Of a stretch of DNA of 61,347 nt, positions 44,261-52,380 are shown piece after piece. A program made the translations under genes and the position numbers. The stretch is from assembly GCA_900767815.1 (NCBI GenBank), contig CAAGAM010000221.1, positions 1 to 61,347 on the forward strand, read 5' to 3'. Source of the stretch: Clostridia bacterium (GTDB taxonomy: Bacteria; Bacillota; Clostridia; Christensenellales; Borkfalkiaceae). Under the pieces are notes generated by a model that did no database searches, was not told the DNA's origin, and saw only the letters and a program-made list of their open reading frames with translations. Within the stretch, counting starts at the first letter, position 1; every line of letters starts with the position of its first letter.

Positions 44261-45070
44261 ATGAAAGAATTAACGATAGAAGAACATAAAAAGCTCGCGC
44301 TCGATATCCTTATAGACGTGGCGGATTTCTGCGAGAAAAACGGAATAAGATATTTTCTCGCATACGGCACTCTTATCGGCGCGATAAGGCATAAAGGATA
44401 TATCCCGTGGGACGACGATATCGATATCATGATTCCGCGCCCCGATTACGACAAATTTTTAAAACTGTATTCGGATAAAAGCGGACGTTATAAAGCCGTT
44501 TCGCCTGCGGATAAAAATGCAAAGCTCGCATATGCGAAAGTTATCGACACGAAAACGGTTAAAATCGAGGGCGGCGTTAAATATTCGGATGAAAACGATT
44601 GTTCGGGCGTGGATATCGACGTGTTTCCGTTAGAGGGGCAGCCGACCGATGAAAAGGATTTTATCGGATATTTGAAAAAGAGGAGATTCCTCATCCGCGA
44701 ATTATATGCCAAAACGAATAGAATATGGTACGGAAGCCTTAAAAGAAGGCTCGGAATGCTTGCCTTTTTATTTGTAAAATTAAAAAATAAAGATAAAATA
44801 ATGGAAAAAATAAACGCGACGAACTATCTTTACGATTTCGATAAAGCGGAATTTGTCGGCATAACGGGCGGAATGGAAGACGCGATCAAAAAAAATCGTT
44901 ATAAAAAAAGTTGGTTCGATAAAACGACCGAAGTCGATTTCGAGGGCTACCGCTTTAAAGCTCCGTCCGATTATGACGCCGTTTTAAGACAGTTGTACGG
45001 CGATTATATGAAACTTCCGCCCGAAAACGAGAGAATAACGCATCACTCCAATAAAATTTATTTAAAGTAA
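44261..45070 (+). CDS. LicD-family transferase
   Basis: 269 residues. FLAYGTLIGAIRHKGYIPWDDDIDIMIPRPDYDKF is the LicD nucleotidyltransferase-fold core with DDDID metal site. LicD proteins attach phosphocholine or related phospho-groups to surface glycans. Last gene of the operon; SD AAGGTGAG. No choline kinase or cytidylyltransferase is in the window, so the group transferred is uncertain. Confidence 0.9.
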   Translation: MKELTIEEHKKLALDILIDVADFCEKNGIRYFLAYGTLIGAIRHKGYIPWDDDIDIMIPRPDYDKFLKLYSDKSGRYKAVSPADKNAKLAYAKVIDTKTVKIEGGVKYSDENDCSGVDIDVFPLEGQPTDEKDFIGYLKKRRFLIRELYAKTNRIWYGSLKRRLGMLAFLFVKLKNKDKIMEKINATNYLYDFDKAEFVGITGGMEDAIKKNRYKKSWFDKTTEVDFEGYRFKAPSDYDAVLRQLYGDYMKLPPENERITHHSNKIYLK

Positions 45071-45140
45071 TATGCGTTACGGCGCCGATTCGGCATATTA
45101 CGATTTCATAAAGCCGTAACGGGCAACTCGGATATCTTAA

Positions 45141-45177
45141 AAAACCGCCTATAAGTCGATTATCGCGGTTTTTTTAA
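45141..45177 (+). terminator. terminator of the polysaccharide operon, loop carrying the dispersed motif
   Basis: AAAACCGC (45141-45148, preceded by further A) pairs with GCGGTTTT (45165-45172), followed by T to 45175. The loop ctataagtcgattatc (45149-45164) is the conserved motif found elsewhere in the window. Confidence 0.75.
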
Positions 45178-45182
45178 CGGAA

Positions 45183-45590
45183 TCAGGAAAAATAAGAGGA
45201 GAGCGATTCCGATATGTCGTCGGGGATAATCTCCTTTATCGGCTCAAAATAAGACGAGGTTTTGTCGGCGGATTCGGAAGACGAGTTGTTTTCCGAATCC
45301 GCCGTTTTTTTGCCGTTTTCGTTTTTTCTTCCCGCAGAGAAAAGCGAAGCGAGAATCGGCGCAAGGCTTTTGAAGTCGGTTTTGCCGCTTCCTAAGTTTT
45401 GCATGTCTTCCGCAAACTTTTCGGAAGATAAAACGTTTATCGTCTCGTCGCTCATGCCTAAAATTTTAAAAAGCGGGGCGAAAGACTGCCAGTCCAAGCG
45501 GGAAAAGAATTCCGCGAGGTTAAGCCCGGGTATAGCTCCCGAAGATTTTGCGAATAACAAAATCAATAATAATATCGGCAAATAATTCAT
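45183..45590 (-). CDS. small hypothetical membrane-anchored or secreted protein
   Basis: 135 residues. A short hydrophobic N-terminus (YLPILLLILLFA) may be a signal or anchor. Two similar amphipathic blocks follow (WQSFAPLFKILGMSD and FKSLAPILASLFSAG), then a Ser/Asn/Lys-rich tail. No family is recognised. Faces the divergent small gene at 45658 and abuts the polysaccharide terminator. Confidence 0.6.
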   Translation of the reverse strand: MNYLPILLLILLFAKSSGAIPGLNLAEFFSRLDWQSFAPLFKILGMSDETINVLSSEKFAEDMQNLGSGKTDFKSLAPILASLFSAGRKNENGKKTADSENNSSSESADKTSSYFEPIKEIIPDDISESLSSYFS

Positions 45591-45622
45591 TTTTTCTCCT
45601 TAACGGTAACTATTTCTGACCT

Positions 45623-45649
45623 TCCGTCATAAAATGATTTTGACGGAGG
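45623..45649 (+). promoter_or_regulatory. hairpin overlapping the SD of the 45658 gene
   Basis: TCCGTCA (45623-45629) pairs with TGACGGA (45641-45647), which includes the first bases of the GGAGG SD. It could restrict translation. Confidence 0.4.
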
Positions 45650-45657
45650 TATTTTTA

Positions 45658-45963
45658 ATGAGAGACTTTAACGACTTCAAAACGTGCGACGCGGCGGGTA
45701 TCGGAAATAACGGCGGCGATAAGGCGGCAATCGATATGAACGGTAACATTGCCGAGCAGTTTGCCGCGCTCGCTTCCGCGTATGAGGGTAAAAATGCAGA
45801 CGAGATAATGAAAGCTATTCTTACCGAAGCCGAACGCGGCAGAAAAAACGGTACGCTTTCCGACGACGATATAGACAATTTCGCCGCGCTTGTTTTGCCT
45901 ATGATAAACCCCGAACAGCAAAAAACACTCGAAAAAGTGGTTAAACGCCTTAAAAAGAAGTAA
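45658..45963 (+). CDS. small hypothetical protein
   Basis: 101 residues, soluble and mostly helical, with a C-terminal basic helix (KTLEKVVKRLKKK). Start ATG 45658 is chosen for the GACGGAGG SD; an upstream in-frame start at 45634 would lie before the SD. It shares a helical NPEQQ/FAALV style with clostridial proteins of unknown function. Divergent from the 45590 gene, so the two may be functionally linked, but there is no direct evidence. Confidence 0.6.
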   Translation: MRDFNDFKTCDAAGIGNNGGDKAAIDMNGNIAEQFAALASAYEGKNADEIMKAILTEAERGRKNGTLSDDDIDNFAALVLPMINPEQQKTLEKVVKRLKKK

Positions 45964-46016
45964 CTTCGGGCTAAATGCTGTCTTGGGCTGAACGACGATT
46001 CAGACCGAACGAAGCT

Positions 46017-47147
46017 TTACACCGAATGAGAAAGTTCGTCTAAGGCAAACAAAAAGGCGTTTATTTCCTTGCGGGTGTTCTGAGGGCTTAAGCTTGCTCG
46101 CAGAAGCCCGAGTTTTTCGGTTTTAAGAAATTTATGATAAAGCGGCGCGCAGTGAAATCCTCCGCGCATTGCGATATCGTATTTATCGGACATAATTTCG
46201 GATAATGCCTGCGACGAAATATCGTTATGGGAAAACGCTACTATTCCGCTTCGGTTGGGGATGGAGTAAAGCTTTATAAACGGACGCAGAGACAGCTCGC
46301 CGATAAAATAATCGGTAAGATTTTTGAGTTGATTGGAAACGTATTTCACGTTCCCGATAAGGTAATCGACACCCGCTTTCATTGAAAGAACGGCGGGCAG
46401 ATTAACCGTTCCCGCTTCCAACGATTCGGGCAGGTTTTCGGGCATGGAATGAGAGAAAGTGTCGAAGCCGGTTCCGCCGAAAACGGTGGGGCGAATCTGC
46501 GCCTTACTGCTTAAAATAAGCGCGCCCGCGCCCGCTATGCCTAAAAGTCCTTTATGCGAAGGCACGCAAAGTGCGTCTATATGTGCGTTTTCGACGTCTA
46601 TCGGCTTATGACCTGCGGCTTGCGCGCCGTCAACGAGAAAGAGAGCTTTCGTATTTTGAAGCAGTTTTCCGATTCCTTCGATATCGTTTTCCGCCCCCGT
46701 GACGTTGGAAACGGCGTTAACGCAGACGAGACACACGTCGTCGTCTAACGTCTTTTCGATATCGCTTGCGCAGATTGCAGACGATTCGGGCGGGACTATC
46801 GTTAAGTCTATAAGTCCGAGCCGTTTAAGTTCGTATAGCGGGCGCAGAGTTGAGTTGTGTTCGGTAACCGTCGTTATAACTCTCGTTCCCTTTTTGTAAA
46901 GCCCGAATATCGCGGCGTTCAAAGCGTAAGTGCATGACGGTGAGAAAACGACGCGCTCGGGCGACGACGCATTAAAAAACGCGGCGACGGATTTTCTTGC
47001 CTGATATAAAGCGGCGGATGCGGCTATGGAAAGTCTGTGACCGCTCCGTCCGGGGTTTGCGTTGAGGTTTTTGAAGGCGTTTATTGCCGCTTCGTAACTT
47101 TTCGTCGGTTTGAATCCGCCCGTCGCGGCATTGTCGAAATAAATCAT
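46017..47147 (-). CDS. cysteine desulfurase-like aminotransferase (class V)
   Basis: 376 residues. IYFDNAATGGFKP is the NifS/SufS start; SHKGLLGIAGAG holds the PLP Lys, FLVDGAQAAGH the cofactor Asp region, and RGGFHCAPLYHKF the catalytic Cys. It should release sulfur (or selenium) from cysteine. The gene is set at ATG 47147 (GGAG 7 nt upstream), because residues before MIYFDN in the longer frame are not family-like. Divergent from a DUF3343 gene, a pairing known from sulfur/selenium delivery contexts. Confidence 0.88.
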   Translation of the reverse strand: MIYFDNAATGGFKPTKSYEAAINAFKNLNANPGRSGHRLSIAASAALYQARKSVAAFFNASSPERVVFSPSCTYALNAAIFGLYKKGTRVITTVTEHNSTLRPLYELKRLGLIDLTIVPPESSAICASDIEKTLDDDVCLVCVNAVSNVTGAENDIEGIGKLLQNTKALFLVDGAQAAGHKPIDVENAHIDALCVPSHKGLLGIAGAGALILSSKAQIRPTVFGGTGFDTFSHSMPENLPESLEAGTVNLPAVLSMKAGVDYLIGNVKYVSNQLKNLTDYFIGELSLRPFIKLYSIPNRSGIVAFSHNDISSQALSEIMSDKYDIAMRGGFHCAPLYHKFLKTEKLGLLRASLSPQNTRKEINAFLFALDELSHSV

Positions 47148-47286
47148 TTTCACTCCGTTAAATATGGTTTCGGCGATTGAAAATCGCAAAAATCGGTATA
47201 TAAGCATATACGAGCATATGTACCGACGTTAATACTAAATATATATTAAATAAAATCATATAAAATACCAACACAGGAGAAAACAT

Positions 47287-47544
47287 ATGGCGTTTTGTTT
47301 AGCGGTGTTCCGTTCGAGAACGCAGGTTATGGAATTTGTCGAATACATGCAATCGCGCGGGATAGATTCGAGGGCGGTAAACACTCCCGCGGAAGCTCAC
47401 GTCGGATGCGGAATATCGGCACGTTTTCCGCAATTCTATCTTAATTATGCAAAAGAAGTAGTTCAGAAACTGATGCTTACGTCGTTTGCGGGCTTTTACG
47501 TTGTGTCTGTAAACGGCGGAAGAACGAGCGTGAGAAGGGTATAA
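47287..47544 (+). CDS. DUF3343 protein, putative Se/S carrier-like
   Basis: 85 residues. CLAVFRSRTQVMEFVEYMQSRGI, AVNTPAEAHVGCGISARF and the closing basic tail match DUF3343, a small carrier-like family. The Cys in VGCGIS is the likely sulfur or selenium acceptor. Its location beside the divergent cysteine desulfurase supports this. SD ACAGGAGA precedes ATG. Confidence 0.85.
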   Translation: MAFCLAVFRSRTQVMEFVEYMQSRGIDSRAVNTPAEAHVGCGISARFPQFYLNYAKEVVQKLMLTSFAGFYVVSVNGGRTSVRRV

Positions 47545-47609
47545 ACGCGTTCGAAACGTTTAATAACGGTAAAACAACAAAAGTTTATCCCTATTACCTC
47601 TTAAATCGA

Positions 47610-47638
47610 TTGAAAAAAATACTTTTTTATGCTACAAT
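47610..47638 (+). promoter_or_regulatory. SigA-type promoter of nth-obg-yhbY
   Basis: TTGAAA (47610-47615), 17-bp spacer, TACAAT (47633-47638). Confidence 0.75.
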
Positions 47639-47642
47639 ATAG

Positions 47643-47667
47643 GCGGCAAGCGGTTTTCGCTTGCCGC
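47643..47667 (+). promoter_or_regulatory. 5'-end hairpin of the nth transcript
   Basis: GCGGCAAGCG (47643-47652), loop GTTTT, CGCTTGCCGC (47658-47667), ten perfect pairs. It begins about where transcription should start, 14 nt before ATG, with only TTT after it. It may protect the mRNA 5' end or act as a weak attenuator. Confidence 0.6.
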
Positions 47668-47680
47668 TTTAAGGTTTACG

Positions 47681-48349
47681 ATGACGAAAAAGACTGCGGA
47701 ACTCGTTTGCGAAAGGTTGATAGAAGCCTATCCGAATTCAAAACCCGCGTTAAAATTCAATACGCCGTATGAGCTTCTCGTAGCCGTCATTCTGTCCGCG
47801 CAGTGTACGGACGAAAGGGTGAATAAGGTCACGGAAAAGCTGTTCGCGGTTGCGGATACTCCCGAAAAAATGATAAATTTAGGCGAAAAAGAGCTTGAAA
47901 AGTACATTTTTTCATGCGGATTGTATCATTCTAAGGCAGAGCATATAATAGCCGCTTCGCGCTCGATCGTCGAAAATTACGGCGGACAAGTTCCCGAAGA
48001 AATTTCCGAGCTTCAGAAGCTCGACGGGGTGGGGCGAAAAACCGCAAACGTCGTGGGGAGCGTGGCTTTTAATAAGGACGCGATAGCCGTGGACACTCAC
48101 GTTTTCAGGGTTTCGGCGAGGATAGGGCTTGCAAAAGGCAAAAACCCGCTCGACACCGAAAAAAAACTGATGAAAATTATTCCGAAAAGGCTATGGAGCA
48201 GAATGCACCACGCGCTTATCTATCACGGCAGGCAGACCTGCAAGGCGAGGTCGCCCGAGTGCGGAATCTGCCCGATTAACGATATTTGCGAAGCCGCGCG
48301 GCGCGGCGAATTAAAAAAGCCGCAGAAAAACGAGGTAAAAAATGGATAA
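47681..48349 (+). CDS. nth: endonuclease III
   Basis: 222 residues. DNA glycosylase/AP lyase for oxidised pyrimidines. LLVAVILSAQCTDERVNKVT, the helix-hairpin-helix LDGVGRKTANVV with the catalytic Lys, and VDTHVFRVSARIGL with the catalytic Asp are present. The [4Fe-4S] cluster Cys are in CKARSPECGICPINDIC. Complete. Overlaps obg by 8 bp. Confidence 0.96.
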   Translation: MTKKTAELVCERLIEAYPNSKPALKFNTPYELLVAVILSAQCTDERVNKVTEKLFAVADTPEKMINLGEKELEKYIFSCGLYHSKAEHIIAASRSIVENYGGQVPEEISELQKLDGVGRKTANVVGSVAFNKDAIAVDTHVFRVSARIGLAKGKNPLDTEKKLMKIIPKRLWSRMHHALIYHGRQTCKARSPECGICPINDICEAARRGELKKPQKNEVKNG

Positions 48350-49619
48350 AACGTTTGTAGATAAAGAGAGTTTGTTTTTAAAAGCGGGCGACGGCGGAGA
48401 CGGAATGACCTCATTTTTGAGGTATAAAGGAGTTTCCAACGGCGGACCCGACGGCGGAGACGGCGGCAAAGGCGGAAGCATATATCTTGTGGGCGACCGC
48501 TACAAAAGCAGCCTTATCGATTTTATGTATAAAAGAAAATTCGTCGCGGAAAACGGCGGCAAGGGCGAACCCAACAATTGCCACGGCAAAGACGGCGAGG
48601 ATATCTATATAGGCGTTCCGCTTGGGACGGTAGCCAAAGACAGAGAGACGGGCAAAATCATCTGCGATATTTATTACGAGGGGCAGAAGCACCTCATCGT
48701 GGAAGGCGGAAACGGCGGCAAAGGCAACGTGCATTTCTGCACGTCGAGAAGGCGCGCTCCGCATTTTTCGCAGACGGGCGAAAAAACCGAGATGAAAAAA
48801 ATCATTCTCGAGCTTAAAACCATTGCGGATGTTGGTCTTATCGGCTTCCCGAACGTCGGAAAATCTACGATATTGTCCAAGATTTCGGCGGCTAAACCAA
48901 AAATCGCGAACTACCATTTCACGACCCTTTCGCCCAACCTCGGCGTAGTTAAATATTACGACGACAATTTCGTCTGCGCCGATATCCCCGGGCTTATCGA
49001 GGGCGCGTCCGAAGGGACGGGTCTCGGAACGGAATTTTTGCGCCACATCGAAAGAACGCGCGTTCTCGTTCACGTAGTTGATATTTCGGGCATGGAAGGC
49101 AGAGATCCTTACGAAGATTACAAAAAAATCAACGTAGAACTGAGAAAATACAGTAAAGAACTTGCAAAACGCCCGCAGATCGTCGTTTTAAACAAATGCG
49201 ACGTTTACGGCGCGGAAGAAAATATCAAAGCGTTCAAAAGGAAGCTTAATTACAGAAAAGAAGTGTTCCTTGTTTCCGCGGTTACGGGTGAGGGACTTAA
49301 AGAGGTTATAAAACGCCTTGTGGAAATTTTAGCCGAACTCCCCGCGCCGAAGCCTATCGAACACGAGGAATTCAGTTACGAAAAAGCCGACCCGAGAAAG
49401 TTTACCGTAACTTACGACGAAGAGGACAACGCATATATCGTAGACGGACCCATTTTGAAGCTCCTCGAGAGAAACGTCGTTTTAGACGATATGGATTCTA
49501 TCGCCTACATGCAGAAAACCTTGCGCAGATACGGCGTTATCGACGCGCTCAGAAAGAAAGGCGCGAAGGACGGCGACACGGTATTCATCGGTGACGTTGC
49601 GTTCGATTATATTGATTAA
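48342..49619 (+). CDS. obgE: GTPase Obg
   Basis: 425 residues. The glycine-rich Obg fold (about 1-158: AGDGGDGMTSFLRYK, GGDGGKGGSIYL, GGNGGKGN) precedes the G domain: G1 GFPNVGKST, G2 TTLSPNLG, G3 DIPG, G4 NKCD, G5 SAVTG. A C-terminal OCT domain (about 345-425) is present. Ribosome assembly and stress GTPase. Co-transcribed with nth and yhbY. Confidence 0.97.
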   Translation: MDKTFVDKESLFLKAGDGGDGMTSFLRYKGVSNGGPDGGDGGKGGSIYLVGDRYKSSLIDFMYKRKFVAENGGKGEPNNCHGKDGEDIYIGVPLGTVAKDRETGKIICDIYYEGQKHLIVEGGNGGKGNVHFCTSRRRAPHFSQTGEKTEMKKIILELKTIADVGLIGFPNVGKSTILSKISAAKPKIANYHFTTLSPNLGVVKYYDDNFVCADIPGLIEGASEGTGLGTEFLRHIERTRVLVHVVDISGMEGRDPYEDYKKINVELRKYSKELAKRPQIVVLNKCDVYGAEENIKAFKRKLNYRKEVFLVSAVTGEGLKEVIKRLVEILAELPAPKPIEHEEFSYEKADPRKFTVTYDEEDNAYIVDGPILKLLERNVVLDDMDSIAYMQKTLRRYGVIDALRKKGAKDGDTVFIGDVAFDYID

Positions 49620-49645
49620 ATGAGTTATAAAGAGAGGAGAAAAAT

Positions 49646-49939
49646 ATGTTTACGACAAAACAGAGAAGTAAATTAAGATCGCTCGCGCAGACGGAAGAGC
49701 CGATAGGGCAGGTAGGAAAGGGCGGAATAAGCGAAAACATGATCACGGGGTTATCCGCCGCGCTCGATAAGAGAGAACTCATCAAAGTTACCGTTTTAAA
49801 TAACGCCGAGGACGATATTTCGGATATCGCCGAAGAACTTGCTGACAGCCTTAACGCGGAAATCGTCTGCATAATCGGGCATAAAGTCGTTCTTTATCGT
49901 TACAGCCCGAAAGAAAACGTCAAGCATATCGAGTTTTAA
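49646..49939 (+). CDS. yhbY: YhbY-family ribosome assembly RNA-binding protein
   Basis: 97 residues, CRS1-YhbY domain: RSKLRSLAQTEEPIGQVGKGGISENMI, then LDKRELIKVTVLNN and a C-terminal GHKVVLYR strand. Associates with pre-50S particles. Follows obg, as often in Firmicutes. SD AGAGGAGA. Confidence 0.92.
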   Translation: MFTTKQRSKLRSLAQTEEPIGQVGKGGISENMITGLSAALDKRELIKVTVLNNAEDDISDIAEELADSLNAEIVCIIGHKVVLYRYSPKENVKHIEF

Positions 49940-49984
49940 TCGGCGTTTTGGCGGGGTTCGTATTATTCTTGACCGGCATAGTTA
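49939..49984 (+). repeat. intergenic repeat, copy 1
   Basis: 46 bp, 42 identical without gaps to the reverse complement of 61094-61139. It fills nearly all of the space between the convergent yhbY and 49982 genes and carries the 49982 gene's last bases. Confidence 0.7.
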
Positions 49985-50782
49985 AACGACGTCGTTTTTC
50001 GGCGTTTTCGCGAGAAATTTTATAGCTACGGCGTATACTAAAAACAGACAGCCAATAGTCGTGTAATAAATCGTGAACGCGACGAAACGGCTCAAAAGCA
50101 GAGTCAAAACTCCGTAAAAAGCAAAGGTTTTAGCCTTTTTTTTATCGAAAGCAGAAAGAAAAACGTATTTAAGTTTTGTTTTCACGCTTAATTTCGGCGT
50201 TTCGTTTTTTTTGTCGCTTGCCGGCGGCAAACAGTCGGTTTCTTTAAGCAGAATATAAAATTGCGGGAAGTCGATAAGTTTTATTCTCATTCCGAGATTT
50301 TTGACAAAATCGAACGCGTCCTGCCCGAACGCTATGGCAACTAAAATTACAGACGAGCCTTTCGGCACGTTTTTATAGGCGGTTATAATTTCGTCCGCGC
50401 CGACTGGTCTTGCCGAGAACTTATAAAATACACGGTTGCCGTCGGGGAGAATTATTCCGTTTTTCGATAAAACAGCCTGATTTTTAAGTTTTTTAAACGC
50501 CTTAACGACTAAATTTTCAATCGTCTTGTCGTTTGAAAGCAAAAAAAAGTTTCTGCAATCGACATAGGCTTCCTCTTCGCTTTTCTTAACGGCAAGTTCG
50601 CCGTGTTTCTTTTTCGAAATAAAAATAAACGCCGCAAGGCAGATTACCGCAGCGAAAAACGCGATTATCGCGCTTGCGATTCTCCTTTTTGCGAAAAAGG
50701 ATACGGGCGCGTAAAAAAGCATAAACGAGAGAATAAAAACGAAAATACAATCGGATATATAAGAGATTTTGAATTTTGTCAT
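49982..50782 (-). CDS. hypothetical membrane protein, four predicted membrane segments
   Basis: 266 residues. Two N-terminal hydrophobic segments (about 10-28, 35-53), a soluble block of about 130 residues, and two C-terminal segments (about 215-235, 238-258). The soluble part starts EEEAYVDCRNFFLLSNDKTIENLVVKAFKKL and contains NVPKGSSVILVAIAFGQDAFDFVKNLGMRIKLID, an alternating beta/alpha pattern resembling a restriction-endonuclease-like or Rossmann core. I do not recognise the family. Confidence 0.6.
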   Translation of the reverse strand: MTKFKISYISDCIFVFILSFMLFYAPVSFFAKRRIASAIIAFFAAVICLAAFIFISKKKHGELAVKKSEEEAYVDCRNFFLLSNDKTIENLVVKAFKKLKNQAVLSKNGIILPDGNRVFYKFSARPVGADEIITAYKNVPKGSSVILVAIAFGQDAFDFVKNLGMRIKLIDFPQFYILLKETDCLPPASDKKNETPKLSVKTKLKYVFLSAFDKKKAKTFAFYGVLTLLLSRFVAFTIYYTTIGCLFLVYAVAIKFLAKTPKNDVV

Positions 50783-50817
50783 AATTACATTGTTGACGAA
50801 AAATTAAAAAAATAAAC

Positions 50818-50846
50818 TTGAAATAATATCCGAAATGTGATAAAAT
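50818..50846 (+). promoter_or_regulatory. SigA-type promoter of nadD/yqeK
   Basis: TTGAAA (50818-50823), 17-bp spacer, TAAAAT (50841-50846), only 14 nt before ATG, so the leader is very short. No SD is evident. Confidence 0.65.
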
Positions 50847-50860
50847 AAATTTGAAACAGT

Positions 50861-51985
50861 ATGAAAAAACTTGTTTTTTTCGGCGGAACGTTCGATCCGC
50901 CGCACAACGAACATATCGCGGAATTAAAAGCCTCTTTAATCGAAACGGGCGCGGAAAAAGCTATCGTCATGCCTACGTTCATTCCGCCGCATAAAGAAAC
51001 TTTTCATATGGCGAGCGCGGAAAACAGGCTCGGAATGTGTCACCTTGCCTTCGGAGATATTTCGGGGGTTACCGTTTCCGACGAGGAGCTTAAAGCGGGC
51101 GGGAGGAGTTATTCTTATATAACTATCGATAAACTCAAAGAGCAATATCCCGATTACGAAATTTTATTTTTAATGGGTACGGACATGCTTTCGTCTTTCG
51201 GAAGTTGGAAAAACCCGCATGAAATTTTAAAAAACGCCACGCCTCTTTTATGCGAAAGGACGGGTGACAGAGAGGGAAAAGAGGAGACTTTAAAAAACTT
51301 CAGAAAGGAGTTCGGCAAAGACGCGCAAGCGATAAATTATATCGGAAAAGAGCTTTCGTCAACTGAAATAAAGCTTAAAATCATGCTCGGAATTTCCGCG
51401 GAAGGCGAACTTAAAAACGAAGTTTTAAGCTTTATCGAAGAAAATTCGGTATATCCCGCCGATAAATATTTCGATTTCGTGAGAAAAAACGAGAAGCCGA
51501 AGAGAGTGGAGCATACGCTCGGCGTAATGCTTATGGCAAAGGAATTTGCGAAACGTAACGGCGCGGACGTGAATAAAGCCCTTCTTGCCGCCCTTCTGCA
51601 CGATTGCGGAAAATATCTTTCCGTTTCCGATTATCGCGGATGCGAAGTTCCCGAAGGTACGCCCGAACCCGTCGTCCATCAGTACTTAGGCGCATACGTC
51701 GCCGAAAAAATTCTCGGCGTTTCGGACGGGGAGATTATCGACGCGATAAGATATCACACCACGGGCAAAGAAAACATGACTTTGCTCGGAAAAATAATTT
51801 TTACCGCCGATATGCTGGAGCGAGGAAGAATATACGAAGGTGTGGAAGAATTAAGAAAAATCGCTTTTGAGAATTTCGAAAAAGGATTTGAAGCTTCTTT
51901 GGCGCGTTCGCTCGAATTTGTTTCTCAATCGGGAAAACCTGTCTGCGAACTTACGAAAAAAGCTTATAATTATTATATAAAATAA
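50861..51985 (+). CDS. fusion: nicotinate-nucleotide adenylyltransferase NadD + HD-domain Ap4A hydrolase YqeK
   Basis: 374 residues. The NadD part is 1-195: FFGGTFDPPHNEHI (nucleotidyltransferase HxGH variant with HNEH), PTFIPPHKE, LMGTDMLSSF, and ISSTEIK-type end (ELSSTEIKLKI). The YqeK part is 200-374: RVEHTLGVMLMAKEFA (His), ALLHDCGKYL (HD), VVHQYLGAYVAE, and AIRYHTTG. NadD makes deamido-NAD; YqeK hydrolyses Ap4A. They are adjacent separate genes in most Firmicutes, here one chain. rsfS follows, as in the normal nadD-yqeK-rsfS order. Confidence 0.92.
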   Translation: MKKLVFFGGTFDPPHNEHIAELKASLIETGAEKAIVMPTFIPPHKETFHMASAENRLGMCHLAFGDISGVTVSDEELKAGGRSYSYITIDKLKEQYPDYEILFLMGTDMLSSFGSWKNPHEILKNATPLLCERTGDREGKEETLKNFRKEFGKDAQAINYIGKELSSTEIKLKIMLGISAEGELKNEVLSFIEENSVYPADKYFDFVRKNEKPKRVEHTLGVMLMAKEFAKRNGADVNKALLAALLHDCGKYLSVSDYRGCEVPEGTPEPVVHQYLGAYVAEKILGVSDGEIIDAIRYHTTGKENMTLLGKIIFTADMLERGRIYEGVEELRKIAFENFEKGFEASLARSLEFVSQSGKPVCELTKKAYNYYIK

Positions 51986-52016
51986 CTGTTTTACTAAAAA
52001 TTTAAGGAGCGAACAA

Positions 52017-52364
52017 ATGGAATCAATCGAAAAATCCAAAATCATATGCGACGTGTTGTCCTCCAAAAAGGCATACGACATCGTAAAATTGGACGTAAAG
52101 GAAAAAACCGTTCTTGCGGATTATTTTATAATCTGCAGCGGAAAATCTTCAACGCAGGTCAGAGCCTTGGCAGATTACGCCATCGACGAGGTTGAAAAGT
52201 TCGGCGGTGAAGTCCGCAGAAAAGAGGGTATGGACGAAGGCAGATGGGTCGTAGTCGATTTCGGCGACGTAATTCTGCACGTATTCAACGACGATACTCG
52301 TCTTTTCTATCACTTGGAACGCCTTTGGTCGGACGGGAAAAACGAGGAGAAAATCAACGGCTGA
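52017..52364 (+). CDS. rsfS: ribosome silencing factor
   Basis: 115 residues. Binds L14 and blocks subunit joining under low nutrients. VLADYFIICSGKSSTQVRALADYAIDEVEK and EGMDEGRWVVVDFGDVILHVF are the RsfS hallmarks. SD AAGGAGCG. Terminator follows at 52381. Confidence 0.95.
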   Translation: MESIEKSKIICDVLSSKKAYDIVKLDVKEKTVLADYFIICSGKSSTQVRALADYAIDEVEKFGGEVRRKEGMDEGRWVVVDFGDVILHVFNDDTRLFYHLERLWSDGKNEEKING

Positions 52365-52380
52365 ACCTTTTGACCGTATG

